A stretch of DNA of 64,000 bases from Enterococcus pingfangensis (GTDB lineage Bacteria; Bacillota; Bacilli; Lactobacillales; Enterococcaceae): contig NZ_BJDP01000008.1 in assembly GCF_005405205.1 (NCBI RefSeq), positions 1-64,000 of the forward strand, read 5' to 3'. Both the position numbers and the translations under genes were made by a program. This document shows, piece after piece, positions 8,295 through 15,559 of this stretch; positions within the stretch are counted from its first letter, which is position 1, and the number at the start of each line of letters is the position of its first letter. The notes beneath the pieces were generated by a model. It saw only the letters and a program-made list of their open reading frames with translations. It was not told the DNA's origin and did no database searches.

Positions 8295-8331
8295 AAGTCC
8301 TACACTTAATTGCTGAGTGTGGGGCTTTTTG
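8295..8331 (+). terminator. Terminator after the serine hydrolase gene
   Basis: AAGTCCTACACT pairs with AGTGTGGGGCTT, followed by a T run. Confidence 0.7.
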
Positions 8332-8463
8332 TTTGGATCAACTGGGTTTACGTGAAAACTTCAATAAGCTAGAGAAGTAACCACACGATCGATTGTTCAT
8401 TTTAAATAAAATTTAGTCAAAAATAATTTCTAATCAAAAAAATTACTACTTAGTCATTTAATA

Positions 8464-8480
8464 ATGAGAACGATTCTCTT
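8464..8480. promoter_or_regulatory. Palindrome upstream of the reductase promoter
   Basis: GAGAA-CGA-TTCTC forms an inverted repeat just upstream of the -35 box of the double-cubane operon promoter. The shape recalls Fur/PerR-type or other redox-regulator boxes, but the half-sites are too short to name the regulator. Confidence 0.3.
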
Positions 8481-8489
8481 TTAGGAGGC

Positions 8490-8518
8490 TTGCGGGAGAA
8501 AAATCCCTTCGTTATACT
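8490..8518 (+). promoter_or_regulatory. Promoter of the double-cubane reductase operon
   Basis: TTGCGG (8490-8495), a 17-base spacer and TATACT (8513-8518) make a sigma-A-type promoter. Transcription would begin near 8525, giving a leader of about 300 bases before the first large gene. Confidence 0.6.
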
Positions 8519-8530
8519 GGAGGAAGTGAT

Positions 8531-8544
8531 TGTAAACACTTACA
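8531..8544 (+). promoter_or_regulatory. cre-like CcpA site
   Basis: TGTAAACACTTACA matches the cre consensus at all but the central G. It begins a few bases after the predicted transcription start, where bound CcpA would block initiation or elongation, so carbon catabolite repression of the operon is likely. Confidence 0.55.
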
Positions 8545-8548
8545 CAAA

Positions 8549-8735
8549 GTTATGAGTATTGTTTCAAGACATTCATAACTTTTGAATACATCAGGGGGTG
8601 GAAAAATGGTTAGCCGATGACTTTGAGTGCCGCAAAGCTTAGAGGTTCTAAGTGCAGCAACTAACTATTTTTCCTCCTCGGATCAGTTGAAGTAGCGATT
8701 ATCCAGGAGCGGGTCTTTTTTAGGCGTGCTTTTTT
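8549..8735 (+). ncRNA. Structured leader RNA with terminator, unassigned class
   Basis: The leader folds into several parts. First is a hairpin AAGTTATGA/TTCATAACTT (about 8548-8582). Then GTGGAAAAATGGTTAG (from about 8598) pairs with CTAACTATTTTTCC (about 8661-8674). That long stem encloses two small hairpins, CTTTG/CAAAG and CTTAGA/TCTAAG, with unpaired GCCGATGA and TGCAGCAA joints. Finally CCTCCTCGGAT and ATCCAGGAGCGG form a terminator with a T run ending near 8722. The CCTCC strand directly follows the long stem and could extend it against GGGGGTGG, so the two folds compete. This is riboswitch-like, but it matches no class I remember (it lacks T-box, SAM, TPP, FMN, B12, Mn2+, ZTP or THF signatures). 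Confidence 0.55.
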
Positions 8736-8751
8736 CTGTTGAGGAAAAATA

Positions 8752-8841
8752 ATGAATGGTGCGTATACGGCAAAGTTTTCAATGCAGCGATTCAAAAACA
8801 AATGCCTCAAAATGAGAAAGGAATGGATAATGTGGAAGTAA
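8752..8841 (+). CDS. Possible 29-codon leader ORF
   Basis: ATG at 8752 follows GAGG (8741-8744) with seven bases between. The frame runs 29 codons to TAA at 8839-8841. It overlaps the start region of the reductase gene in another frame, so ribosomes finishing here could re-initiate there (translational coupling). The peptide starts MNGAYTAKFS, is basic, and resembles nothing I know. The evidence is ribosome site and overlap only. Confidence 0.35.
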   Translation: MNGAYTAKFSMQRFKNKCLKMRKEWIMWK

Positions 8842-10016
8842 AAACAAGCCTGCCGGAGATTTTTGATGAATTTGGCGAAGCAAGAAGACAAGGATTTTTG
8901 ACAGTCAAGGAAATAAAAGAGGCGGGCAAACCGATTGTAGGAGTGTACTGCACCTTTATGCCGGAAGAATTAGTATTGGCTGGCGGAGCGATTCAAATTA
9001 GTTTGTGTTCGACTTCAGATGAAACGATCCCTGATGCCGAAGAAGATTTGCCGCGTAATTTGTGTCCGTTGATCAAATCAAGTTATGGTTTTGGAAAGAC
9101 GGATAAGTGTCCGTATTTTTATTTTTCTGACTTAGTTGTTGGCGAAACGACGTGTGATGGCAAGAAGAAAATGTATGAATACATGGAAGATTTCAAAGAT
9201 ACGTATTTGATGCAATTGCCGCATATGCGTGATACGGAAGAAAGTAAAAAAATGTGGTACAGCGAATTGGTTCGGTTTAAAGAAAAACTGGAAGATTTTC
9301 TTGGAGTCGAAATCACTGATGAAAAAATTCGAGAAGCAATTGTTTTGAAAAATCGTGAGCGTCAAGCAAAGCAAGACTTTTATCGGTTAGGTCAATTGAA
9401 TCCACCGGCACTTACAGGTCAAGAGATCTTCAAAGTGATGTATGGTTCGCAATATAAGTTTGATAAAGAAGAAGTGATTCAAATGCTGGCTGAAACGACG
9501 GCTAAAGTCAAAGAAAAATATGATGCTGGTGAACGGTTGGAGCAGAAACCGCGTATCTTAATAACAGGATCACCAATGGGCGGAGTGACTGAAAAAGTCA
9601 TTCGCGCGATCGAAGAAAACGGTGGAATAGTTGTTGCTTATGAAAACTGTACAGTCGCCAAAGCGGTGGAACGGTTAGTTGATGAAACAGAAGCCGATGT
9701 CTATCAAGCTTTGACCGATAAATATATCAATATCGGTTGTGCCTGTATGACGAATAACCAGCCGCGAAAAGAATTGTTGAGTCAAATGGTCGATGAGTAT
9801 CAAGTTGATGGCGTGATCGATATGGTCTTGCAAAATTGCATCCCATTTTCGGTAGAATCATTAAAGATCAAACGTTTCTTGAACGAAGAAAAACACATCC
9901 CCTATATGTATTTAGAAACGGATTATTCGACGTCAGATATTGAACAGATCAATACGCGCGTCACTGCATTTATCGAAATGTTAGAGGAAGATGCTGTATG
10001 TACACAATCGGTTTAG
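8823..10016 (+). CDS. Double-cubane-cluster anaerobic reductase (YjiM/HgdB-like)
   Basis: A 397-residue member of the 2-hydroxyacyl-CoA dehydratase D superfamily, of the single-subunit type known as double-cubane-cluster protein. These enzymes carry an [8Fe-9S] double cubane and, after ATP-driven reduction by an activase, reduce small molecules; the physiological substrate is unknown. Conserved cysteines lie in GVYCTF, ISLCSTSD, RNLCPLIK, DKCPYFYF, IGCACMTN and LQNCIPFS. The frame is open further upstream, but the ATG at 8823 (or the GTG at 8832, better spaced from AAAGGA at 8817-8822) is the likely start. It overlaps the activase gene by 19 bases. Confidence 0.8.
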   Translation: MDNVEVKTSLPEIFDEFGEARRQGFLTVKEIKEAGKPIVGVYCTFMPEELVLAGGAIQISLCSTSDETIPDAEEDLPRNLCPLIKSSYGFGKTDKCPYFYFSDLVVGETTCDGKKKMYEYMEDFKDTYLMQLPHMRDTEESKKMWYSELVRFKEKLEDFLGVEITDEKIREAIVLKNRERQAKQDFYRLGQLNPPALTGQEIFKVMYGSQYKFDKEEVIQMLAETTAKVKEKYDAGERLEQKPRILITGSPMGGVTEKVIRAIEENGGIVVAYENCTVAKAVERLVDETEADVYQALTDKYINIGCACMTNNQPRKELLSQMVDEYQVDGVIDMVLQNCIPFSVESLKIKRFLNEEKHIPYMYLETDYSTSDIEQINTRVTAFIEMLEEDAVCTQSV

Positions 10017-10762
10017 ATTCAGGTTCGACGACGACAAAAGGCGTCCTTTTTTCTAATGGCGAGTTATTGGATAAATATCTGATCCCGACCGCCGGCAACC
10101 CCAAAGGTGCGATGTCAGAAGTTGTCGAGTATTTCAAACAAAATCATGTAATAAAAAATTCAAAGCTTGTGACGACTGGGTACGGTCGCAAGTTATTGCC
10201 GGCTGACTTAGTGGTGACTGAAATCACCTGTCACAGTAAAGGCGCGGAATATTTGCACCCTGGAGTGAAACAAGTAATCGATATTGGCGGGCAAGACTGC
10301 AAGACGATTCAGCTAAATGGCAAAGGCAGTGTTGTGGAGTTCAATATGAATGATCGGTGTGCGGCTGGAACTGGTCGTTTCGTTGAAGTGATGATGCGGA
10401 CTTTGGGCGAAGATATTTCTGATTTGGATCATTTTGTTCAAGCGGCTGAGCCGGTCACGATCAACAGTATGTGTACGGTATTTGCAGAATCAGAAGTTAT
10501 CAGCTTGATCTCAAAAGGTGAAGCGCGAGAAGATATTGCACTAGGAGTCTTGCATTCTATCGCACAGCGGATCAGTGGGCAGTATTCAAAACTGAGACCG
10601 GTTAGAGGCGAAGAAGTATTGTTTACTGGCGGTCTATCAAAGAGTGAAACTTTTGTAAAAGTCTTAGAACAATATGTGGCAGCCCCGGTCAAAAGCGATG
10701 AACTTTCTCAGTATGCTGGAGCAATCGGTGCAGCACAAATCGGAATAAAGAAATTAAAATAA
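9998..10762 (+). CDS. Acyl-CoA dehydratase activase-type ATPase (HgdC/YjiL-like)
   Basis: A 254-residue BadF/BadG/BcrA/BcrD-family ATPase of the ASKHA fold. The phosphate loop GLDSGSTTTKG is at residues 5-15, DIGGQDCK follows, and the two cysteines that would hold one [4Fe-4S] cluster between subunits are in NDRCAAGTGRF and NSMCTVFAESEV. A third nucleotide-binding motif, FTGGLSKS, is near the end. It would inject low-potential electrons into the double-cubane protein using ATP. The gene overlaps its partner by 19 bases in another frame, indicating coupled synthesis, and ends before a strong terminator. Confidence 0.9.
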   Translation: MYTIGLDSGSTTTKGVLFSNGELLDKYLIPTAGNPKGAMSEVVEYFKQNHVIKNSKLVTTGYGRKLLPADLVVTEITCHSKGAEYLHPGVKQVIDIGGQDCKTIQLNGKGSVVEFNMNDRCAAGTGRFVEVMMRTLGEDISDLDHFVQAAEPVTINSMCTVFAESEVISLISKGEAREDIALGVLHSIAQRISGQYSKLRPVRGEEVLFTGGLSKSETFVKVLEQYVAAPVKSDELSQYAGAIGAAQIGIKKLK

Positions 10763-10765
10763 ATC

Positions 10766-10799
10766 AAAAGGATCCGGCAGACTCAGCCGGATCCTTTTA
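10766..10799. terminator. Strong hairpin terminator
   Basis: AAAAGGATCCGGC pairs with GCCGGATCCTTTT around AGACTCA. It ends the reductase operon and may serve the convergent small gene as well. Confidence 0.8.
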
Positions 10800-10863
10800 C
10801 TTATTATTCTGAAGAACAAATTGCGAAAAATTGAAATGATTCGACGAATGGAAATCAACCGGG

Positions 10864-11085
10864 TCAGCAAGCCATAAAAATAATCAGTAAGAAAGAACCT
10901 TTTTCTGCTAGCGCACCGAAGAAAAGAATCAAGCTATCCACAAATAAGACACTCATATTGACTCCAAATAGGACAGCCAATCTTTCAGACGTATCTTCGA
11001 TTTTTTTCTCTTTGAAATAAACTAAAAAAAGATAAAGATTAACTAGTATGAACAACACGATTGAAAGAATGATGGCAAGCTTCAT
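10864..11085 (-). CDS. Small two-helix membrane protein
   Basis: A 73-residue protein with two hydrophobic helices (about 3-23 and 42-70) joined by a charged segment containing KEKKIEDTSERLA. AAGGAG lies eight bases before the ATG on the minus strand, which supports real translation. It is alone between the reductase operon and a second membrane-protein gene of opposite orientation. I do not recognise the family; nothing in the context points to a role. Confidence 0.55.
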   Translation of the reverse strand: MKLAIILSIVLFILVNLYLFLVYFKEKKIEDTSERLAVLFGVNMSVLFVDSLILFFGALAEKGSFLLIIFMAC

Positions 11086-11292
11086 AAATATACTCCTTCA
11101 TTAATTGCAAGTAATTAATTTTCTATTGCCATTATACTCGCTGAAAACAAAGAATAGGAGGTAGAGAATGCTTTTATTTTTAAAGATAAATTTAAAGAGA
11201 GGCATTGTTTTTGCTAGATGATCTATTTATCCTGACATTCATTGGTCACTCCGTTATACTAAATAAAAATAAAATTTTTAGGAGGAGCAACG

Positions 11293-11937
11293 ATGGACTT
11301 TGTTGCATCAGATTTTGAGTATTATGAGCGTACAATCAAGATCATGTATCAAAATTATTATTGGAAACGAATCGTGATCTGCGGGATTGCATTAGTCATC
11401 ATCATGATTTACAGCGGGATTTTTCAAGATAATTTATTTTTGAATCTCTTGCTGATGGTCGCGATTGCCGGTGCCGGCGGCTATCTGTTTTTAGAAAAGC
11501 AAAAATTTTCAGAAGTCTATCATGCTTTTTTGGCAGAAAATCAGCCGGAAGTACAGATTCGAAAAATTCAAGAAGAAGAGTACAGTTACAATGTGTTAGC
11601 GGATGGGAAAACGCGTATCAACAAAAAGGGTGTTCGTAATCTGCCGTCTAATAATAAGCAATACACGATGATGGTCGGTTTTTCTAAGGCGTTCTTTTCA
11701 CGGGAACCGCTGCAAATCGTTTATTACGATATGCTTGATCTTACTTATGAAGAAAATTTTCGGTTGAAACGTAACGGCTATACTAAAGTGCCGCGTGTTT
11801 TGCGACGCTTTACATTGCGGAATTTAAAAGCGAGTGCGGGCAATGCCATGAGTTTTATTTTAGGCAATCTGTTTCTTTTATTCATTTTGTATCGTTTGCT
11901 ACGTTATGTTTGGTCATTTCTGCGGATGCTGTTCTAA
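11293..11937 (+). CDS. Uncharacterised membrane protein
   Basis: A 214-residue protein with two adjacent hydrophobic helices at about 26-67, a soluble middle domain (about 70-170) and a third hydrophobic stretch near the C terminus (about 185-212). The layout is like YcxB-type proteins (two helices followed by a small beta domain), but the similarity is too weak to assert. AGGAGG precedes the ATG at ideal distance. It is monocistronic, with its own terminator. No function is assigned. Confidence 0.6.
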   Translation: MDFVASDFEYYERTIKIMYQNYYWKRIVICGIALVIIMIYSGIFQDNLFLNLLLMVAIAGAGGYLFLEKQKFSEVYHAFLAENQPEVQIRKIQEEEYSYNVLADGKTRINKKGVRNLPSNNKQYTMMVGFSKAFFSREPLQIVYYDMLDLTYEENFRLKRNGYTKVPRVLRRFTLRNLKASAGNAMSFILGNLFLLFILYRLLRYVWSFLRMLF

Positions 11938-11973
11938 TCACTTGAGAGAAAATTTCTCAGGTGATTTTTTTTC
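11938..11973 (+). terminator. Terminator after the membrane protein gene
   Basis: TCACTTGAGAGAAA pairs with TTTCTCAGGTGA, followed by eight T residues. Confidence 0.8.
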
Positions 11974-12099
11974 GAGCAGTTTCATGCTATAGTTTTGAAA
12001 ACGATTTATTTAATGGAATTAAAAGAATTTTTTGCTTTGGCAGAGGAAATTGGGATCAAAGAGCACATTATAATTTTTTTAAAAGAAGGAGGAGAAAAA

Positions 12100-12900
12100 A
12101 TGATCAAAACGATTGTGATAGGACCGCGCGGAAAAATGGGGCGCCTGATCACGCAAATTGCTGCTGCTAGTGAGGAATTGATGTTAGTTGCAGGTGTTGG
12201 TCCGAAAGGGCGCGACTACATTGGACAGGATTTGGGTCAAACAGTATTACTGGGACACGATTTGGGTGTGCCCGTTGTAGATGACTTAGCAGAAGTAATT
12301 GAAATGTGTGACGTCATCATTGATTTTTCTACTAAGGAAATGGGATTAGACGTTTTACAACTGGCAAAAAAATACAAAAAAGCATTAGTCTGCGGGACGA
12401 CAGGATTTACTTCAGCAGAAAAGGACTTGTTTCGCAATGCTGGTGCGGTGATTCCGATCCTGTACGCGGCAAATACGTCTAAATTAGTAAATGTAATGAA
12501 GCAATTATTGCAAACAGCCACAGCTGCAATCGGCAAAGAAACGGATATTGAAATCGTGGAAATGCATGATCGCTGGAAAAAAGATGCGCCAAGCGGCACT
12601 GCGAAAGAGATGGGCGAGTTGATCGCCGCTGAATTAGATACAACACTTTCAACCGTAGCAACTTATGGTCGTGAAGGAGTCGGTGAACGAGAACCGGGAA
12701 CCATTGGATTTCACTCTGTTCGAATGGGAGACACGCCAAGCAGTCATACGGTTTTATTTGGTGGCCTTGGAGAACGGCTGGAAATCACTCATCATTCGAC
12801 CGATTGGCGCGGCTTTGCCAAGGGAGCTTGTGACTGTGCAGTCTTTTTAGCGAAACAGCCGCCAGGATATTATGGTGTTGCTGATATTTTAAACAAATGA
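12100..12900 (+). CDS. dapB: 4-hydroxy-tetrahydrodipicolinate reductase
   Basis: A 266-residue DapB, which reduces the product of DapA with NAD(P)H in lysine and diaminopimelate synthesis. The Rossmann motif GPRGKMG is at the N terminus, and the signature KDAPSGTAKEMG is complete. In the active-site segment EMHDRWKKDAPSG the first His and the Lys are kept, while the second His of the usual HH pair is Asp. The frame is open back to 11995, but AAGGAGGAG at 12085-12093 fixes the start at 12100, and a -10-like TATAGT lies inside the longer version. It is a lone gene, with no other dap gene nearby. Confidence 0.9.
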   Translation: MIKTIVIGPRGKMGRLITQIAAASEELMLVAGVGPKGRDYIGQDLGQTVLLGHDLGVPVVDDLAEVIEMCDVIIDFSTKEMGLDVLQLAKKYKKALVCGTTGFTSAEKDLFRNAGAVIPILYAANTSKLVNVMKQLLQTATAAIGKETDIEIVEMHDRWKKDAPSGTAKEMGELIAAELDTTLSTVATYGREGVGEREPGTIGFHSVRMGDTPSSHTVLFGGLGERLEITHHSTDWRGFAKGACDCAVFLAKQPPGYYGVADILNK

Positions 12901-12903
12901 TGA

Positions 12904-13060
12904 AAAGGGAGTGACAAAAATCTTGTCACTCTCTTTTTTTCTGAATAAATGGTGAAAAGTAGTTTCTTCTAAAATCAGCCGAAATTTCACAAAAAAAATT
13001 AAGAAGGAATTTTCGGAAATTCCTTCTTATTCTTGAAGCCGCGCCCGGTTGTCACAACCG
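12904..13060. repeat. Dispersed tail-to-tail repeat, copy A
   Basis: This holds the full pattern of the family: a TGACA/TGTCA hairpin with T run (dapB terminator, about 12905-12940), a TGAATAAA block, an AGCCGAAATTTC block, the hairpin AAGAAGGAATTT/AAATTCCTTCTT (13001-13030, terminator of the TetR gene on the minus strand) and a closing TTGTCACAACC. The TetR stop codon lies inside its right end. Three relatives are at 21228-21345, 29702-29826 and, inverted, 42779-42940. Confidence 0.65.
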
Positions 13061-13702
13061 CTCTTTTATGCCGGCTAAATAAATTCGGATACTGTTCAAA
13101 AAGTTTGCTTTTGGGTCTTGTTGCCGCCGATGGACAAAATTTTCTAGCAAGGAAGTTAATTGCTGTTCATGGGCATAGTCGCGCATTTTAGTGACGTAGC
13201 TCATCAGATCACTTTGCTTATTTAAGGAATCTTTTCGCAAAATCTCTTCATGATGCTGATCAATCAATTGTCCAATCAGCAGATGATGCATTGAAAGTAA
13301 GGCGTTGTGACTTTCGACGGGGGACAAACCGATTGAAATCAATAATTGTGCCATTGTTTCTAAATGCTCCAAGCGACTAGGATAAGCCGGGATAGTATGG
13401 ATTTCGATCTCAGCGCCGCACGGAAATTTTGTGTAGAGATCATAATAGCTTTCCATAAATTGAAAAAGTTGCTCGTGCCAAACAAGATTTCGATCGGGGA
13501 TGACCAATTCCTCTTCCATCGTCTCTATCATTTTTTGCAGCAAAGCTTGTTTATTATTGAAATACCAATAAAGTGCGGGTGCTTGTACATGTAAACGAGT
13601 CGCGAGTTTTCGCATCGACAGCGCTTCGATCGTGTGACTTTCTGCTAATAAATCAAACGCCTCCTGAACGATTTTTTCGCGGGTGAGTTTATTTTCGGCC
13701 AC
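13052..13702 (-). CDS. TetR family repressor
   Basis: A 216-residue regulator with a TetR-type helix-turn-helix at about 10-55 (LSMRKLATRLHVQAPALYWYF) and a C-terminal ligand-binding part resembling the tetracycline-repressor C domain. It is divergent from the ABC exporter pair, and a near-perfect inverted repeat lies between them at 13789-13815, so it most likely represses the exporter until a drug-like ligand binds. The last few codons lie within a dispersed repeat. A CTCCT complement just before the ATG gives a good ribosome site. Confidence 0.8.
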   Translation of the reverse strand: MAENKLTREKIVQEAFDLLAESHTIEALSMRKLATRLHVQAPALYWYFNNKQALLQKMIETMEEELVIPDRNLVWHEQLFQFMESYYDLYTKFPCGAEIEIHTIPAYPSRLEHLETMAQLLISIGLSPVESHNALLSMHHLLIGQLIDQHHEEILRKDSLNKQSDLMSYVTKMRDYAHEQQLTSLLENFVHRRQQDPKANFLNSIRIYLAGIKERL

Positions 13703-13751
13703 TATGCTGCTCCTTTCTTGTTTTCCTTTTTTGAAATGTCAATCATTCCTC

Positions 13752-13780
13752 TTGCAATTCTTTTTGTATCGTGGTAAATT
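13752..13780 (+). promoter_or_regulatory. Promoter of the ABC exporter operon
   Basis: TTGCAA (13752-13757), 17 bases, TAAATT (13775-13780). Confidence 0.5.
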
Positions 13781-13788
13781 ATCCTTCG

Positions 13789-13815
13789 CTCTTATTTTAC
13801 AGTGTTAAATAAGAG
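13789..13815. promoter_or_regulatory. Probable TetR operator
   Basis: CTCTTATTTTA and TTAAATAAGAG form an inverted repeat with one mismatch around a 5-base centre. It lies just downstream of the exporter promoter, suiting repression by the divergent TetR protein. Confidence 0.55.
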
Positions 13816-13844
13816 TCGTCAATTTTTGGAAAGAAGGCGATAAA

Positions 13845-15557
13845 ATGAAGTTGATTTTGCGACACGTAAAAAACTACACCCCGGCTGCTGTAGTGTCTTT
13901 ACTCTCCGTAAGTATCATGGTAGCTGCTTCTTTGTGGCAACCCAAATTATTAGAAAAAGTTTTAGAAGCAATCGTTAGAGATGACCGAGGCAAAATATCT
14001 GAATTAGGTATTTACTTGATCAGTATTGCTTTATTAGGCTTAATTGCGGGTGTTTTTAACACGATTTTTTCCGCCAAAGTAGCTCAAGGTGTCAGTGCGG
14101 ATATTCGCGAGGAAGCCTTTCGTAAAATCCAAACCTTTTCTTTTGGAAATATCGAACAGTTTTCTGCAGGAAACTTAGTCGTTCGTTTAACGAATGATAT
14201 CACTCAAATTCAAAATTTAGTAATGATCGCTTTGCAATCATTGATTAGAATTCCTTTTCTTTTTATCGGCAGTCTCATTTTAGCAATGATCACACTGCCG
14301 CAATTATGGTGGGTAATCGTTGCGTTGATCGTGGTCGTAGTGATCATTACAGGCTTATCATTCACGCAAATGGGTAAACACTTTATGATTATTCAAACAT
14401 TGATTGACAAAGTCAATGAACGAGCAAAAGAGAATCTGTTAGGGATTCGCGTAGTAAAATCTTTCGTTCAAGAAAAAAATCAATTGACGCGTTTTAGTCA
14501 AACGAGTGAAGAATTGACGAAACACAATATCATTGTCGGGACACTGTTCTCTGTTATGATTCCTTCATTTATGTTGGCGGCCAACCTAGCGGTCGTTGGA
14601 GCGATCTTCTTTGTCAGCAATCTAGTGAAAGATGATCCGTCAGCGATCGGCGGAATCGCCTCGTTTATGAACTATTTAATGCAGATCATGATGGCAATCA
14701 TTATCGGTGGAATGATGATGATGATGACTTCGCGTGCGGCGGTCTCATTAAAACGGATCAATGAAATTTTAGAAACGGAACCGGATTTGACTTATCCAGA
14801 TGTTCCCGAACAAAATCTATCCGGCAGTGTTCGGTTCGATCATGTATCTTTCCGTTATCCAGGAGATGAAAAAGATACGCTGAAAGACATTAGTTTTGCG
14901 ATTCAATCAGGTGAAATGATCGGGATCGTTGGTGCGACTGGTTCAGGGAAATCGACTTTGGCACAATTGATCCCTCGCTTATTTGATCCAACAGAAGGTT
15001 CTGTAGCAATCGGCGGTGTCGATCTAAAAGAAGTCAATGAAACAAGTCTACGCAAAACGGTTTCTTTTGTATTGCAAAAAGCGATTCTCTTTTCTGGGAC
15101 GATCTCACAAAATCTACGCCAAGGGAAAAAAGATGCTACGGTAGGCGAGATGGATCAAGCAGCTCAAATCGCGCAAGCAAAAGAGTTTATTGAGAAATTG
15201 ACCGAACGTTATGAAGCACCTGTAGCTGAGCGGTCGAATAATTTTTCTGGCGGGCAAAAACAACGGCTGTCGATCTCTCGCGGAGTTATCGGGACGCCGA
15301 AGATCTTGATTTTAGATGACAGTACTAGTGCGTTGGATGCAAAATCTGAACAATTAGTGCGGGAAGCTTTGAACAATGAATTAAAAGCGACCACAACAAT
15401 CGTGATCGCACAAAAAATTGCTTCCGTTGTGAATGCTGATCGAATCTTAGTTTTAGACAATGGTCAGCTGGTCGGTGAAGGGACCCATGCCGAATTAGCC
15501 GCAACCAATGCGATCTATCAAGAAATATTTGAAACTCAAAAAGGAACGGAGGAGTAA
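13845..15557 (+). CDS. Heterodimeric multidrug ABC exporter, degenerate-site subunit
   Basis: A 570-residue half-transporter: six-helix exporter domain (about 1-310) followed by a nucleotide-binding domain. Walker A is GATGSGKST and the signature is FSGGQKQR. The residue after Walker B is Asp ([12 protein letters not shown]) instead of the catalytic Glu, and the switch His is Gln (IVIAQKIAS). This is the pattern of the subunit that contributes the inactive Walker B in LmrCD, BmrCD and EfrAB-type heterodimers. Its partner starts two bases after its stop. The expected role is drug or toxic-lipid efflux, and regulation is probably by the divergent TetR protein. Confidence 0.85.
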   Translation: MKLILRHVKNYTPAAVVSLLSVSIMVAASLWQPKLLEKVLEAIVRDDRGKISELGIYLISIALLGLIAGVFNTIFSAKVAQGVSADIREEAFRKIQTFSFGNIEQFSAGNLVVRLTNDITQIQNLVMIALQSLIRIPFLFIGSLILAMITLPQLWWVIVALIVVVVIITGLSFTQMGKHFMIIQTLIDKVNERAKENLLGIRVVKSFVQEKNQLTRFSQTSEELTKHNIIVGTLFSVMIPSFMLAANLAVVGAIFFVSNLVKDDPSAIGGIASFMNYLMQIMMAIIIGGMMMMMTSRAAVSLKRINEILETEPDLTYPDVPEQNLSGSVRFDHVSFRYPGDEKDTLKDISFAIQSGEMIGIVGATGSGKSTLAQLIPRLFDPTEGSVAIGGVDLKEVNETSLRKTVSFVLQKAILFSGTISQNLRQGKKDATVGEMDQAAQIAQAKEFIEKLTERYEAPVAERSNNFSGGQKQRLSISRGVIGTPKILILDDSTSALDAKSEQLVREALNNELKATTTIVIAQKIASVVNADRILVLDNGQLVGEGTHAELAATNAIYQEIFETQKGTEE

Positions 15558-15559
15558 GG

